Source of the DNA: Streptomyces sp. NBC_00377
GTDB taxonomy: Bacteria > Actinomycetota > Actinomycetes > Streptomycetales > Streptomycetaceae
Direction of reading: 5' to 3'
Assembly: GCF_036075115.1 (NCBI RefSeq)
Contig: NZ_CP107958.1
Span: 1,240,001 to 1,304,000, forward strand
Length of the DNA stretch: 64,000 bases
Made by a program: the position numbers and the translations under genes. This document shows, piece after piece, positions 31,101-38,606 of the stretch (position 1 is its first letter; each line of letters begins with the position of its first letter). The notes beneath the pieces are model-generated. The model saw only the letters and a program-made list of their open reading frames with translations, was not told the origin of the DNA and made no database searches.

Positions 31101-34100
31101 CGAGGCGCGGACCGTGTCCCTGCCAGGGGGCGACGGGCGTGCCCCACTCGGACTCCACCTGGGCCAGGCGCAGTTCCAGCTGGACGCGGGCGAGGACGAC
31201 GGCCGACGTGGGGACGTCTTCCGGCGCCCGGCCGTCGACCCGTACCTGCTCCGCGAACGCGCCGGCCGTCTTCGCCAGCTTGGAGCGCATCCCGAGGGGG
31301 CCGCGCAGCTTCTGTCCCTGACCGAGACCGTCGTGCAGTGCGGTGACCTGGGCGAGCGCCGTGGCCGGGTCGTACTGTTCCAGGCCGCTGACCATGGACG
31401 TGCCCAGGACGGCGAGCGAGCTGTCGACGGCCGCCAGGGTTTCGATGACGGCGGTCCGCCGGCTGCGTGCCTGCCAGTCCTGCCCCTCCGTCACCTGCCT
31501 CAGGAACGTCGCGGCCCAGTCCCCGGCCGCGGCGGTGAGAGCCGTGGCGCGGGCGCGGGCGGTGGAGAACGCGTCGAGCGCCGAGGACAGCCGCTGCTGT
31601 TCGCCCTCGCCGAGGCTCCTGACGGCTGTGTCGTGCTCCGCGCACAGCGGGTCCTGGCGCGCGGCCGTATGCGCTTCCTCGGCCGACCGTACGGTGCGTA
31701 CGGCCTGCTCGAAGTCGCCCGGGCCCGGCAGTTCGGAGGGGCCGGGCACCTCGGCCGCGAGGGCCTGGTGGTGCGGGGTGTACGCGCGGGTGGTGTGCAG
31801 CAGGCGCAGGACCTCGTCGGCGCTCAGGGCGGGCTGTTCCTGCGGGACCGGGCCGAGCCAGTCGTGCCGTTCCGCCTCGGCGGTGAGTCGCTCGGCGATC
31901 TCCTGCAGGCTGCCGCTGTAGTCGCCGATCTCTGCCTCGAAGCGGTGGGTCTCCTGTTCGCGCAGTGCGGCGAGGTCGCGCAGCATGGCCTGCTGGGCGG
32001 CGCGGGCCTGGGCGAGGCGTGTCTGGAGGGTGCGGATCCCCTTGCGGGAGGCCTTCTCGTCGTAGCCCGCGTACTCGCCGAGGATCCGCTGCACGGACGC
32101 CTCCAGCTCCCGCTGGGCGGCCGCGCCGTCCTCGGTGCGGCTCACGCACAGGTCCCGGACGGACTCGGGCAGCTTGTCCCGCAGGACGCGCAGGGCGCGC
32201 GGGGTGTGGCTGGTGATGAGAACGCGCTTGCCCTGGGCGAGCAGGTCGGTGACCAGGTTGGCGATGGTGTGCGTCTTGCCGGTGCCGGGCGGTCCCTGGA
32301 CGACGACGAGCCGGTTGGCGCGCAGGCGTTCGGCGATCGTGCGCTGCTCCTCGTTGGCGGGCAGCGCGAAGTACATCTCGTCGCCGCTCTGCGCCGTCCC
32401 GTCGTCCTCCGCGGCCGCGAGGTCGGCCGCGGTCAGCGCGCCGTCCCGGCCGGCGATGTAGCTGAGCAGTGCGGTGGGCGGAGTGCCCGCGTCGATCTGG
32501 CGGGCGATGGCTTTGAGGGCGTCCATGGTGGAGCGGCGGCTGCGCTCACGCAGGACGAGTGCGGGGGTGAGCCCCACCTGCGGGACGTCGAGGCTGCGCG
32601 GCTTGGCGCGCTCGACGGTCGGCACGTAACTTCCGGCGCTGTGGGCTGCGTTGACCCAGCTGCGCAGGGCGGTGTGCACGGCGTCCAGGTGTTCGGGGTC
32701 GGTCACGTCCAAGGCGCCTTCCAGCACCTCGACGATCGTCTCGCGCACGGCGCCCGGCACGTGCTGGGCCCCTTCGAGCATGCCTTCTTCGAGTTCGAGG
32801 CCCGCGCCGGTGGGGTCGGGCGCGGCGGTGAGCGTGCCGGTGGACGGGTCGAGCCGGAGCGTGGCACGGTGCGTGATGAGGTGCCGTTCCACCCGCTGTC
32901 CGGCGGTCGTCTGCCAGGTGAGCCGGCCCAGCCCGAGCACGAGTTCGTACGCCTCACCGAGGTTGGCCGCGTCCTCGTGCATCTTGTGCAGGCGGTCGTA
33001 CAGCCTGACCAGGGGGTCGATCGCACGGCGCCGTTCCGCCCAGGCGAGCCATTCCTGTTCCCAGGCGCCATACAGCTTCTCGATCTTCTCCCGCTGGGGG
33101 TGTTCGTCCAACTCGTGGTACGTCTTGTCGAGCGGGATCCCCTGGGACCAGTCGGGGAACTCGGGGTCGATGCGACGGCGCAGGTGCGGGGCGCGAGGCT
33201 CCTTGAAGTCACGGATACGGGTGTCGTCCACCCAGGGCGCGAGGAGAGGCTTGAGGTGCGGCGCATCCTCGCGTTCGGGGCGGGCGACGGTCAGCCAGGC
33301 CGGGTCGTCCCCCAGGAGAGCGCCGTCGATCATCACCTCGACTCCGTCGTCGTCCGGCAACTCGTCGAACCACACGGCGCCGGCCGCCCCGTCGAGCGTG
33401 CGCACGGGACGCGTCTTCGACTCCTCGGCCTCGGCGAGAAACCGGAAGATCTGCCGGACCCGAGCGCCGTCCAGGCTGTCGGCGGAGATTTCCGGGGCCA
33501 GCGACCGGGCGGTCCGACTCCCCGGGCCGGTCGGCTGGGCCGGGACGACGTCGGGCGCGGCCGGAGTGGTCGTGTGCTTGTCGCTCCTTGCCGGTTGAGT
33601 CGTGCGCCGGCGGTCCGCGACCGGGGCGCTCGCGTGCCGGCCGTCCGCTGCGGGCGCGCTCGTGCGCTGGTCCCTCGCGGCAGGAGCTGCGCGCCCGGCC
33701 CCGGTCACGGGCTCCCGGGCCTCGTCCGGCTCCGCGAACAGCGACTGCTGCCGCTCACCGAACAGTACGGACTGGTCGTACGCCATCGGTACGGGGCGCT
33801 CGCCGGCCACCGTGGCGGCGGCAGACGCCGTGCCGAACGTGACGCTCCCCCGGTCGCGCGACGGGAAGCGGACCTCGATGTCCAGGTCACCGGCGGTGCC
33901 GGCCGGAATGCTGTAGGCCCAGGTGACGGAGACCCTGCGCCCGGCGCGCAGGGTCCCCTCGAGGGCGTCGTCGATGACATCACTGCGGTAGTCCTGCACC
34001 TGACGGCCCGTCTTGCCGTACGGCCCTCCCCGCACCAGCAGGGTGACGCCGTCGAGCTCGAACGGCCGCCCGGTGCCGTTACTCAGGGAGAGCGTGCACC

Positions 34101-34260
34101 GCACCAGGTCGTCACCCTGCCGGTACCCGTGACTGTCCTCGGCGTCCGCCAGCACGTGGGGCACGACGTCGCCCACCCGCACATACAGGCCGTCGTCGTA
34201 CTGGTAGACGGAACCGACCGGTCGCAGACCTTCGCCCAGCCCGCGCTCATCCTGACTCAC
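28108..34260 (-). CDS. SF1 helicase-nuclease with C-terminal GreA/GreB-like domain
   Basis: This 2050-residue multidomain protein has, in order: a beta-rich domain (1-115); an Ala/Arg/Thr low-complexity linker (~190-260); a helical region; an SF1 Upf1/Dna2-like helicase split by a long helical insert, with Walker A VVVQGPPGTGKTHTIANLV near 650 and motif II VVIVDEASQSG near 1331; then KEHFRCMPEIISFSN and VGDAEDFQGDERHVMF. A PD-(D/E)XK/Vsr-like nuclease follows near 1630-1710 (GYKVGRHTIDLVVEGG, LAVACDGDAF). After a second low-complexity linker the last ~75 residues match the GreA/GreB C-terminal fold (YTIAELPTEEADIVSPSSPLG). Such helicase-nucleases act on foreign nucleic acid; the Gre-like end suggests contact with RNA polymerase, which is inference. 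The unit has its own upstream region with two operator copies. Confidence 0.85.
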   Translation of the reverse strand: MSQDERGLGEGLRPVGSVYQYDDGLYVRVGDVVPHVLADAEDSHGYRQGDDLVRCTLSLSNGTGRPFELDGVTLLVRGGPYGKTGRQVQDYRSDVIDDALEGTLRAGRRVSVTWAYSIPAGTAGDLDIEVRFPSRDRGSVTFGTASAAATVAGERPVPMAYDQSVLFGERQQSLFAEPDEAREPVTGAGRAAPAARDQRTSAPAADGRHASAPVADRRRTTQPARSDKHTTTPAAPDVVPAQPTGPGSRTARSLAPEISADSLDGARVRQIFRFLAEAEESKTRPVRTLDGAAGAVWFDELPDDDGVEVMIDGALLGDDPAWLTVARPEREDAPHLKPLLAPWVDDTRIRDFKEPRAPHLRRRIDPEFPDWSQGIPLDKTYHELDEHPQREKIEKLYGAWEQEWLAWAERRRAIDPLVRLYDRLHKMHEDAANLGEAYELVLGLGRLTWQTTAGQRVERHLITHRATLRLDPSTGTLTAAPDPTGAGLELEEGMLEGAQHVPGAVRETIVEVLEGALDVTDPEHLDAVHTALRSWVNAAHSAGSYVPTVERAKPRSLDVPQVGLTPALVLRERSRRSTMDALKAIARQIDAGTPPTALLSYIAGRDGALTAADLAAAEDDGTAQSGDEMYFALPANEEQRTIAERLRANRLVVVQGPPGTGKTHTIANLVTDLLAQGKRVLITSHTPRALRVLRDKLPESVRDLCVSRTEDGAAAQRELEASVQRILGEYAGYDEKASRKGIRTLQTRLAQARAAQQAMLRDLAALREQETHRFEAEIGDYSGSLQEIAERLTAEAERHDWLGPVPQEQPALSADEVLRLLHTTRAYTPHHQALAAEVPGPSELPGPGDFEQAVRTVRSAEEAHTAARQDPLCAEHDTAVRSLGEGEQQRLSSALDAFSTARARATALTAAAGDWAATFLRQVTEGQDWQARSRRTAVIETLAAVDSSLAVLGTSMVSGLEQYDPATALAQVTALHDGLGQGQKLRGPLGMRSKLAKTAGAFAEQVRVDGRAPEDVPTSAVVLARVQLELRLAQVESEWGTPVAPWQGHGPRLARLRQDAEVLDALLTVAAARTDVLTAAATSPALAVAVWHDPSVENAIRTLLRASTTLRAAEQSRKLIADTEELLRAWGDRPAVAPAVVRALGTVRDRDPDGYRAFSDEMAEVREAARLRAEQDVALARVREAFPALADRITATHEDSAWDARLPSLAEAWAWSAWRDRMERLTDPEAERTLRRRLTEADDEARIMLARLAAARAWHRCLGLLTGDQSRALSAYQQAARRIKGKYQHRYRRDAQAALRKAQTAVPAWIMPLHQVAETVPMDRPGLFDVVIVDEASQSGLEAMLLSWLADRMVVVGDSKQVSPSNVGLKQDEYFHLRDRLLTALEPDVRSLFGPESSFFDLTEALSAGRGTLMLKEHFRCMPEIISFSNDLCYNRDLLPLRQYGADRLPPVRTVYVETGEAVGANARLTNAAEAEALVDAIVRCCADPAYDGKTMGVVSLRASKGHLTELENLLAERLDYEQREERRIRVGDAEDFQGDERHVMFISFVNSATTAAGAVPGGFNGKTYEQRINVAASRAQDQVWVFHSARAEQFHENDLRRRWLDHLTRPAEEDVVAVEGELLPDVRHEAFDSLFQQKVYLELTARGHRVRPGYKVGRHTIDLVVEGGTRRLAVACDGDAFAEGEDADTAAARQRDLERVDWTFVRIRGSRFHLDREQALAPLWAELDRLGIEPGGREPEVSGSADDVAPSGTEPTGEAEAGGDAVETADVALAGAGAAAAVGDGGPSEPRGASSHELGSRDRARPQVPTGTAAALGAVPAPRATDPRESLTGPARRATPAPTRPRGMTADGGAAPARAAGAAAPAARPTGPARSAGHVVRSEGEAQSATPGPTAPSPLPVREIPAAAFQRLVREVQQLQAAVDAPHESPEGADAAQLVFLRKTQAEQRDRRTKRLAFLRTFLDSVGVGREGAVPDVVIPGALLRLEFDGQVDDDTLYTIAELPTEEADIVSPSSPLGHALTWQPTGREISYDASQGRPRTVVVREIRV

Positions 34261-34591
34261 ACGCCCACCCCACCACTGCTCCTGAGGGCCATCCGGTGGC
34301 CCGTCCGGTCATCTCGCCCCGCCCACCACGAGCCCGATCACAAGGCGCCCCCCGGCGCACGAACTCTGGTGTGAACTGAGCACACATCGCGAGCGTAGCA
34401 GCAAAACCCGGACATCCATCCCGCCGCGACGCTCATCCGGCACAGATCACCCCCGGCGAGCGTTCATCGGCGACGCCGACCGACCTCGACAACACGTTCG
34501 ATCCTGGCGTTCCTTCGTTATCGACGTTGACTTAGTTCACAAAGACCGACAAGCTTTCATCGACGTCACCTCAGAGGAAGGCAAAAGTGCC
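34261..34591. promoter_or_regulatory. Divergent control region with two copies of the shared repeat (b and c)
   Basis: These 331 bp between the helicase-nuclease and ParB-like genes hold no gene. Copy c, TGTGAACTGAGCACA, is at 34370-34384 on the plus strand. Copy b, TGTGAACTAAGTCAA, is on the minus strand at 34542-34528. On the plus strand copy b also reads as a -35 TTGACT (34528-34533), 17 bp from a weak -10 CAAGCT (34551-34556), which could serve the ParB-like gene. The 158-bp spacing with opposite orientation would suit looping or two separate promoters. Confidence 0.6.
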
Positions 34592-35431
34592 ATGCATATG
34601 CAAGTGGTTGACGTGTCGCCCCAGTTGGCGGCGCAGTGGCTCACCCGCAACACCAGCAACCGGCCGCTCAGCAAAAGCACGGTGCAGCACTTGGCCGGTC
34701 AGATCCAGCGCGGGGAATGGCAGCTGACGCACCAGGGCATCGCCTTCGACGAGGACGACGTTCTCATCGACGGACAGCACCGCCTGGCCGCCATCGTCAA
34801 AGCCGGCGTCACCGTGCCCCTGACCGTCACGCACGGCGTGCCGCGCACGGCGTTCACCGTGATGGACACGGGCCGTAAGCGCACCGGCCGGGACACGCTG
34901 GCGCTCGCGGGGGAGGCCAACGCGACCCACCTGGCGGCAGCCCTGCGCGGACTGCACCTGTACCGCAATGCCCCCAACTCCGCGTGGAGCGGCGGCTCGT
35001 CGGTCACGAGCAACGACCAGCTCCTGAACCTGCTCGGCGAACACCCCGGTGTCCGAGACGCCCTGCACCACGGCATCGCGCTGAACCGGGGATGCCGTAT
35101 CACCGTCACGGCCGCGACGATCGGCTGGTACGTCACCAGCGAGGCCAGGCCCGACATCGACCAGTCCGGCTGGGAGGCGGGGGTCGTCACCGGTGCCCGC
35201 CTGGAGCCGGGCGACCCGCGTCTGACGCTGCGCAACACCATGCTCAACCTGGCCCTGGGCAACGCGCACCGACGCCGCGACGACTCACGCGAGCACCTGC
35301 TCTACTACCTCAAGGCGTGGAACGCCTGGGTCGAGGGCCGCACCATCAAGCTGCTGCGCCGCTCCCCCAACGAGACGATGCCGCGCATCTCCAGCCGTTC
35401 GTCCTTGGCATCGGCGGACAGCTGCGCCTGA
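34592..35431 (+). CDS. ParB/Srx-like domain protein
   Basis: The 279-residue protein has a ParB-type N-terminal domain: LSKSTVQHLAGQIQRGEWQL, then LIDGQHRLAAIVKAGVTVPL near residues 50-75. The DGQHRL loop corresponds to the nucleotide-binding GxRR-type loop of ParB/Srx folds, here in the variant common in actinobacterial and phage accessory proteins. The rest is helical with no second recognised domain. GAGGAAGG lies about ten bases upstream of the ATG. It does not sit beside parA and lacks the ParB HTH pattern, so a role in chromosome segregation is unlikely. A regulatory or phage-derived role is possible. Confidence 0.7.
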   Translation: MHMQVVDVSPQLAAQWLTRNTSNRPLSKSTVQHLAGQIQRGEWQLTHQGIAFDEDDVLIDGQHRLAAIVKAGVTVPLTVTHGVPRTAFTVMDTGRKRTGRDTLALAGEANATHLAAALRGLHLYRNAPNSAWSGGSSVTSNDQLLNLLGEHPGVRDALHHGIALNRGCRITVTAATIGWYVTSEARPDIDQSGWEAGVVTGARLEPGDPRLTLRNTMLNLALGNAHRRRDDSREHLLYYLKAWNAWVEGRTIKLLRRSPNETMPRISSRSSLASADSCA

Positions 35432-35620
35432 AAAGGCATAGATTCAGCACACAGCCGACCCCTCGGCACCACAGACACCGGACGGGGACGGGCCGGGTTC
35501 GTGCACCTGGTGAGGCAAGACGACGCAACAGTGTTCGCCGGCGCCCGCCTGTCGGCCTGGCACCGGCTGGGCACCGTCACACAGCACACGATGGAGACCG
35601 CGAAAATGGGGGAACTCACC

Positions 35621-36736
35621 ATGGCCGAAGCTACGATTGACGCTGTCGACGGCGGCGACGATGCCGATCGGGAGTTTGTCGAGCATGAGCGGGCCAAGCT
35701 ACGGGAGTTCGTCAAGGGGTTGAGCCCGGACGACATCAAGTCGGGTGGCTGGTTCACCAAGCTCAGCGCTCAGGCCCTGAGCTCCTACACCGACAAGGTC
35801 GACTGGCAGTATTTCCAGGAGCGGTACGAGGGCGTACCCGTGGATGTCATCGTCGATCAGCGGATGAAGATGGCGGCTCGGTACGCCGCGCTCGAAGGCG
35901 GGCTCTCTGCCGGGGCCTACTCGGCGGCCGTCGTCGCCACCCTCGGAAGTCTTGGTGGTGCCTCGCCGGCGACTGTCCCGGCCGCCGTCACGACCATGAT
36001 GGTCGATGTCGCGTTCATCACCCGGCTTCAGCTCCGCCTGGCCTGGGACGTCGCAGTGCTCTATCGGGTCCCGCTCGACCTGTCCGACCCCGAGGACATG
36101 TGGAAGCTTATTCGAGTGGCCTTCACGATCAAGAGCGGGGAAGCGGTCCGGGAAGGTGTGGTCAAGGTGGTCCCGGCCATCGTGCGGCCGGTGATCAAGC
36201 GCTTCTACTCCGGAGCGGTACTGAGCGCCGGAAAGGGACTGCCGGTCGTCGGGAAGTACCTCCTGCAGAAGAACGTCATCAAGATCGGCATCCCCGTGGT
36301 CGGGGTTCCCCTTGCGGTGGTGCTGAACCGCTATACGACGCTGCTCGCGGGGCGGCACGCGCAGGCCGTCTTCCGGAACGAGGCGCGGGTGATCGAACTC
36401 GCCGAGCGGCTGAGCAAGCGCAGTCAGCATCCACGGTTGATGCTGTGGGTAGCGTGGCTCATCATCAGGGCGAACCGAAAAATCGCCGACGACGAGGCGC
36501 TGTTGATGCGGCACTTGGTGAGGCTGGTCAGGGATCAGCATCAGGTGGTCGACGAACAGCTTGCTCACCTTGTCGACATCGAGCCCGCCGAGGTGTGGCG
36601 GCGCGTGGACGCCGAGCCGGGGGATCTGAGCGACATCCTCGACGCAGCCGACCGGGTGGCCGCAGTGGACGGTGACGTCAACGCGGCCGAGAAAGCAGTC
36701 CTCGCCGAGCTTCGGGATCGCTGCCGCCGGGTCTGA
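35621..36736 (+). CDS. EcsC-like and TerB-like fusion protein
   Basis: The 371-residue product has an EcsC-like middle (MKMAARYAALEGGLSAGAYS and DVAFITRLQLRLAWDVAVLYRV, residues ~80-170), with hydrophobic helices that may touch membrane. Its C-terminus (~290-365) resembles TerB: IADDEALLMRHLVRLVRD and DILDAADRVAAVDGDVNAAE, where the acidic repeat could bind metal. The ATG at 35621 follows GGGGGAACTCACC; the 40-residue longer frame lacks a better site. TerB domains are associated with stress and phage-defence contexts, but no function is established here. Confidence 0.68.
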   Translation: MAEATIDAVDGGDDADREFVEHERAKLREFVKGLSPDDIKSGGWFTKLSAQALSSYTDKVDWQYFQERYEGVPVDVIVDQRMKMAARYAALEGGLSAGAYSAAVVATLGSLGGASPATVPAAVTTMMVDVAFITRLQLRLAWDVAVLYRVPLDLSDPEDMWKLIRVAFTIKSGEAVREGVVKVVPAIVRPVIKRFYSGAVLSAGKGLPVVGKYLLQKNVIKIGIPVVGVPLAVVLNRYTTLLAGRHAQAVFRNEARVIELAERLSKRSQHPRLMLWVAWLIIRANRKIADDEALLMRHLVRLVRDQHQVVDEQLAHLVDIEPAEVWRRVDAEPGDLSDILDAADRVAAVDGDVNAAEKAVLAELRDRCRRV

Positions 36737-37066
36737 CGCCGTCATACGCCACTCCCACCATGGCGAGGACGACGCACGAGTTGTGCCCTGCCGGCAGTCC
36801 CGCGGCTTGATTCGGATGTTCGCCTATGTGCGGAGCCCGCTGCCCCCGTCGCCCGATCGATCCCCGAAGTCCCCGCTTCCCTTCCGGACCGTCTGTCCCG
36901 CCGGCTCCCCCAAGCCATCCCTCTGTTCAAGGAAGTGTCACGATGATCCGTTCAGGCACGGCCACCACGCAGGCCGACTGTCCGGCCTGAACGGCGGATC
37001 CGAACCATGGCCGAGGTTGACCCTCGACCTTGTCGAGGGCTCAGAGTTCCGGGTGTGGAGAACGAC
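36737..37066 (+). promoter_or_regulatory. Intergenic region with a possible 15-codon leader ORF and 10-bp inverted repeat
   Basis: A short reading frame at 36944-36990 (MIRSGTATTQADCPA) is preceded by GGAAG seven bases upstream. It overlaps a perfect inverted repeat CCGTTCAGGC (36948-36957) / GCCTGAACGG (36985-36994), so translation and hairpin formation would exclude each other. This could be a leader or simply a terminator for the gene before. The MerR-type promoter lies further along at 37017-37047. The rest shows nothing recognisable. Confidence 0.35.
37017..37047 (+). promoter_or_regulatory. MerR-type autoregulated promoter with 19-bp spacer
   Basis: The -35 TTGACC (37017-37022) and -10 CAGAGT (37042-37047) are separated by 19 bp, the overlong spacing typical of MerR-controlled promoters. 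The palindrome CCCTCGAC-CTT-GTCGAGGG (37021-37039) fills the spacer. The MerR-family gene starts 20 bases after the -10, so the regulator very probably controls itself here by DNA untwisting. Confidence 0.85.
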
Positions 37067-38158
37067 ATGCGCAGTATCGGGGAGATGGCCCGGGACGGCG
37101 GACTGAGCGTGAGCGCGCTGCGGTTCTACGACCGGGCCGGCGTGCTGGTCCCCGCCTGGGTGGACCCGGTCAGCGGCTACCGCTGGTACGAGCCCGAGCA
37201 GCTGGAGGAGGCGCGGTTGCTGGCCCGGCTGCGCCGGGCGGGCATGCCGCTGGCCGACATCCGGCTCGTGCTGGCCGGCTGGGCCGGCGCCGACACGGAC
37301 CTGGTGCGCGGTCTGCTTCAGGCGCACCTGCGCCGTCTCGAGCTGGGGCTGTCCGATGCCCGCAGCGAGTTCTCCACGCTCCGAGCGCTACTCGACCACA
37401 GGGAGACAGACCCCATGACCTCGCTCCACACCGCCACCGCCACCGCCCGGTTGTCCGTCCTCGCGCCCGAGCTGGCCGCCGCGCTGGACGCCGTCCGTTT
37501 CGCGGCCGGTACCGACGCGGAGCTGCCGATGCTCGGCGGAGTCCTGTTCGACCTCGAGGGCGACGGCCTCCACCTCGTGGCCACCGACCGCTACCGGATG
37601 GCCGTCGCGCAGGCACCCACGACCGGGCACGGCGGGCCCCGGACGCAGGTCGTCGTGCCTCTTCCGCTCGCCGACGCGATGCGGGCGCTGCTGACCGGTG
37701 AGGAGCCCGTGCAACTCGCGGTGGACGGTGACCGCGTGACGCTGGAGACCGGCGACCGGCAGACGGCCGGCCGGAGCCTCGGCCACGAGTTCCCCGACTA
37801 CCGTCGCCTCGTCGACCTCCCGGCCGGTCGCCGGGTCCACGTCGATACGGCGGCCTTCCGTCAGGCCCTGGAGACGGGCCCGGTCCGCGCGAGCGAGACG
37901 CGTGAGCAGGACGGCGAGCTTTACGACCTCAGTGTGCTCAGGGCGGCGGAGAACGGGTCCGTGATCGTGTGCGACGACGGTGACGACGACCAGAACAACA
38001 TGGCCGTCAACCGCGAGTTCCTCCTGGACGCGCTCGCCGCCGGGGCCCGGGACGAGCTGATCCTGGAACTGGGCGCGCCCACGGCACCGCTCGCCATCCG
38101 CCGACCCGACGACGAGGACGCCTTCTCGATTCTCATGCCGGTCCGGCTGGAGAACTAG
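37067..38158 (+). CDS. MerR-family regulator fused to a DNA sliding-clamp (beta) domain
   Basis: The 363-residue protein starts with a MerR winged helix (MRSIGEMARDGGLSVSALRFYDRAG, then DPVSGYRWYEPEQLEEARLL) and a dimerising helix to ~110. Residues ~125-363 resemble the DNA polymerase III beta clamp: LPMLGGVLFDLEGDGLHLVATDRYRMAVA, SLGHEFPDYRRLVDLP, MAVNREFLLDAL and FSILMPVRL. The clamp part covers about two of the three DnaN domains. It is too short to replace DnaN and may sense a ligand or a replication factor. The ATG follows GGAG by six bases and sits just after its own MerR promoter. The 3' end overlaps the convergent gene by 26 bp. Confidence 0.88.
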   Translation: MRSIGEMARDGGLSVSALRFYDRAGVLVPAWVDPVSGYRWYEPEQLEEARLLARLRRAGMPLADIRLVLAGWAGADTDLVRGLLQAHLRRLELGLSDARSEFSTLRALLDHRETDPMTSLHTATATARLSVLAPELAAALDAVRFAAGTDAELPMLGGVLFDLEGDGLHLVATDRYRMAVAQAPTTGHGGPRTQVVVPLPLADAMRALLTGEEPVQLAVDGDRVTLETGDRQTAGRSLGHEFPDYRRLVDLPAGRRVHVDTAAFRQALETGPVRASETREQDGELYDLSVLRAAENGSVIVCDDGDDDQNNMAVNREFLLDALAAGARDELILELGAPTAPLAIRRPDDEDAFSILMPVRLEN

Positions 38159-38549
38159 GCTCCGTAAGGGGCCGCCCGGCCCTCGTCCAGGGCCGCCCGT
38201 CTCGACCGCGCGGCGGGGAGGAGGGCACCTCGTGCCGTACGAGTGACCTCGCGAAGGGCTCGCCGCTGCGCTGGGCGTACGTCATCCGCTCGCGGACCTC
38301 CCTCAAGGTGCGGGGGCGGTAACCGGGACCGCCGCAGCAGCTCTTGTGGAAGCGGACGCCGACGTGCAGCAGCACGGACAGCGTCCGCCAGGCCGCGGTG
38401 TCCCGGCGGCGGGGTGCGGCGAAGGCGGAGCCCACATGGATCAGCGGCTGCGTGCAGCGGGGGCAGATCCGCTCCCTGTCCCTGTCGTAGGGCTGCTTGT
38501 ACGAGGCCCGACAGGGCAGGGAGACGTACGAGGTCTTCGCGTGGGCCAT
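38133..38549 (-). CDS. Conserved-looking cysteine-containing small protein
   Basis: The 138-residue product begins MAHAKTSYVSLPCRASYKQPYD and has a CPRC pair near residue 30 followed by HKSCCGGPGYRPRTL near residue 70, suggesting a zinc site. The C-terminal 40 residues are low complexity. No family was recognised. The clean ATG, convergent overlap with the MerR fusion, and streptomycete codon pattern support a gene. Function is unknown. Confidence 0.65.
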   Translation of the reverse strand: MAHAKTSYVSLPCRASYKQPYDRDRERICPRCTQPLIHVGSAFAAPRRRDTAAWRTLSVLLHVGVRFHKSCCGGPGYRPRTLREVRERMTYAQRSGEPFARSLVRHEVPSSPPRGRDGRPWTRAGRPLTEPSSPAGPA

Positions 38550-38606
38550 GTCAGCAGGGTAGGCGCCGCCCCGGCGCGACTCGACGGGATTTCGGCAGTG
38601 TGAGTG

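Noticed and set aside
34592..35431. Chromosome-segregation ParB
   Set aside because: It has the DGQHRL nucleotide-loop variant but no parA neighbour, no parS sites noticed and no ParB helix-turn-helix core.
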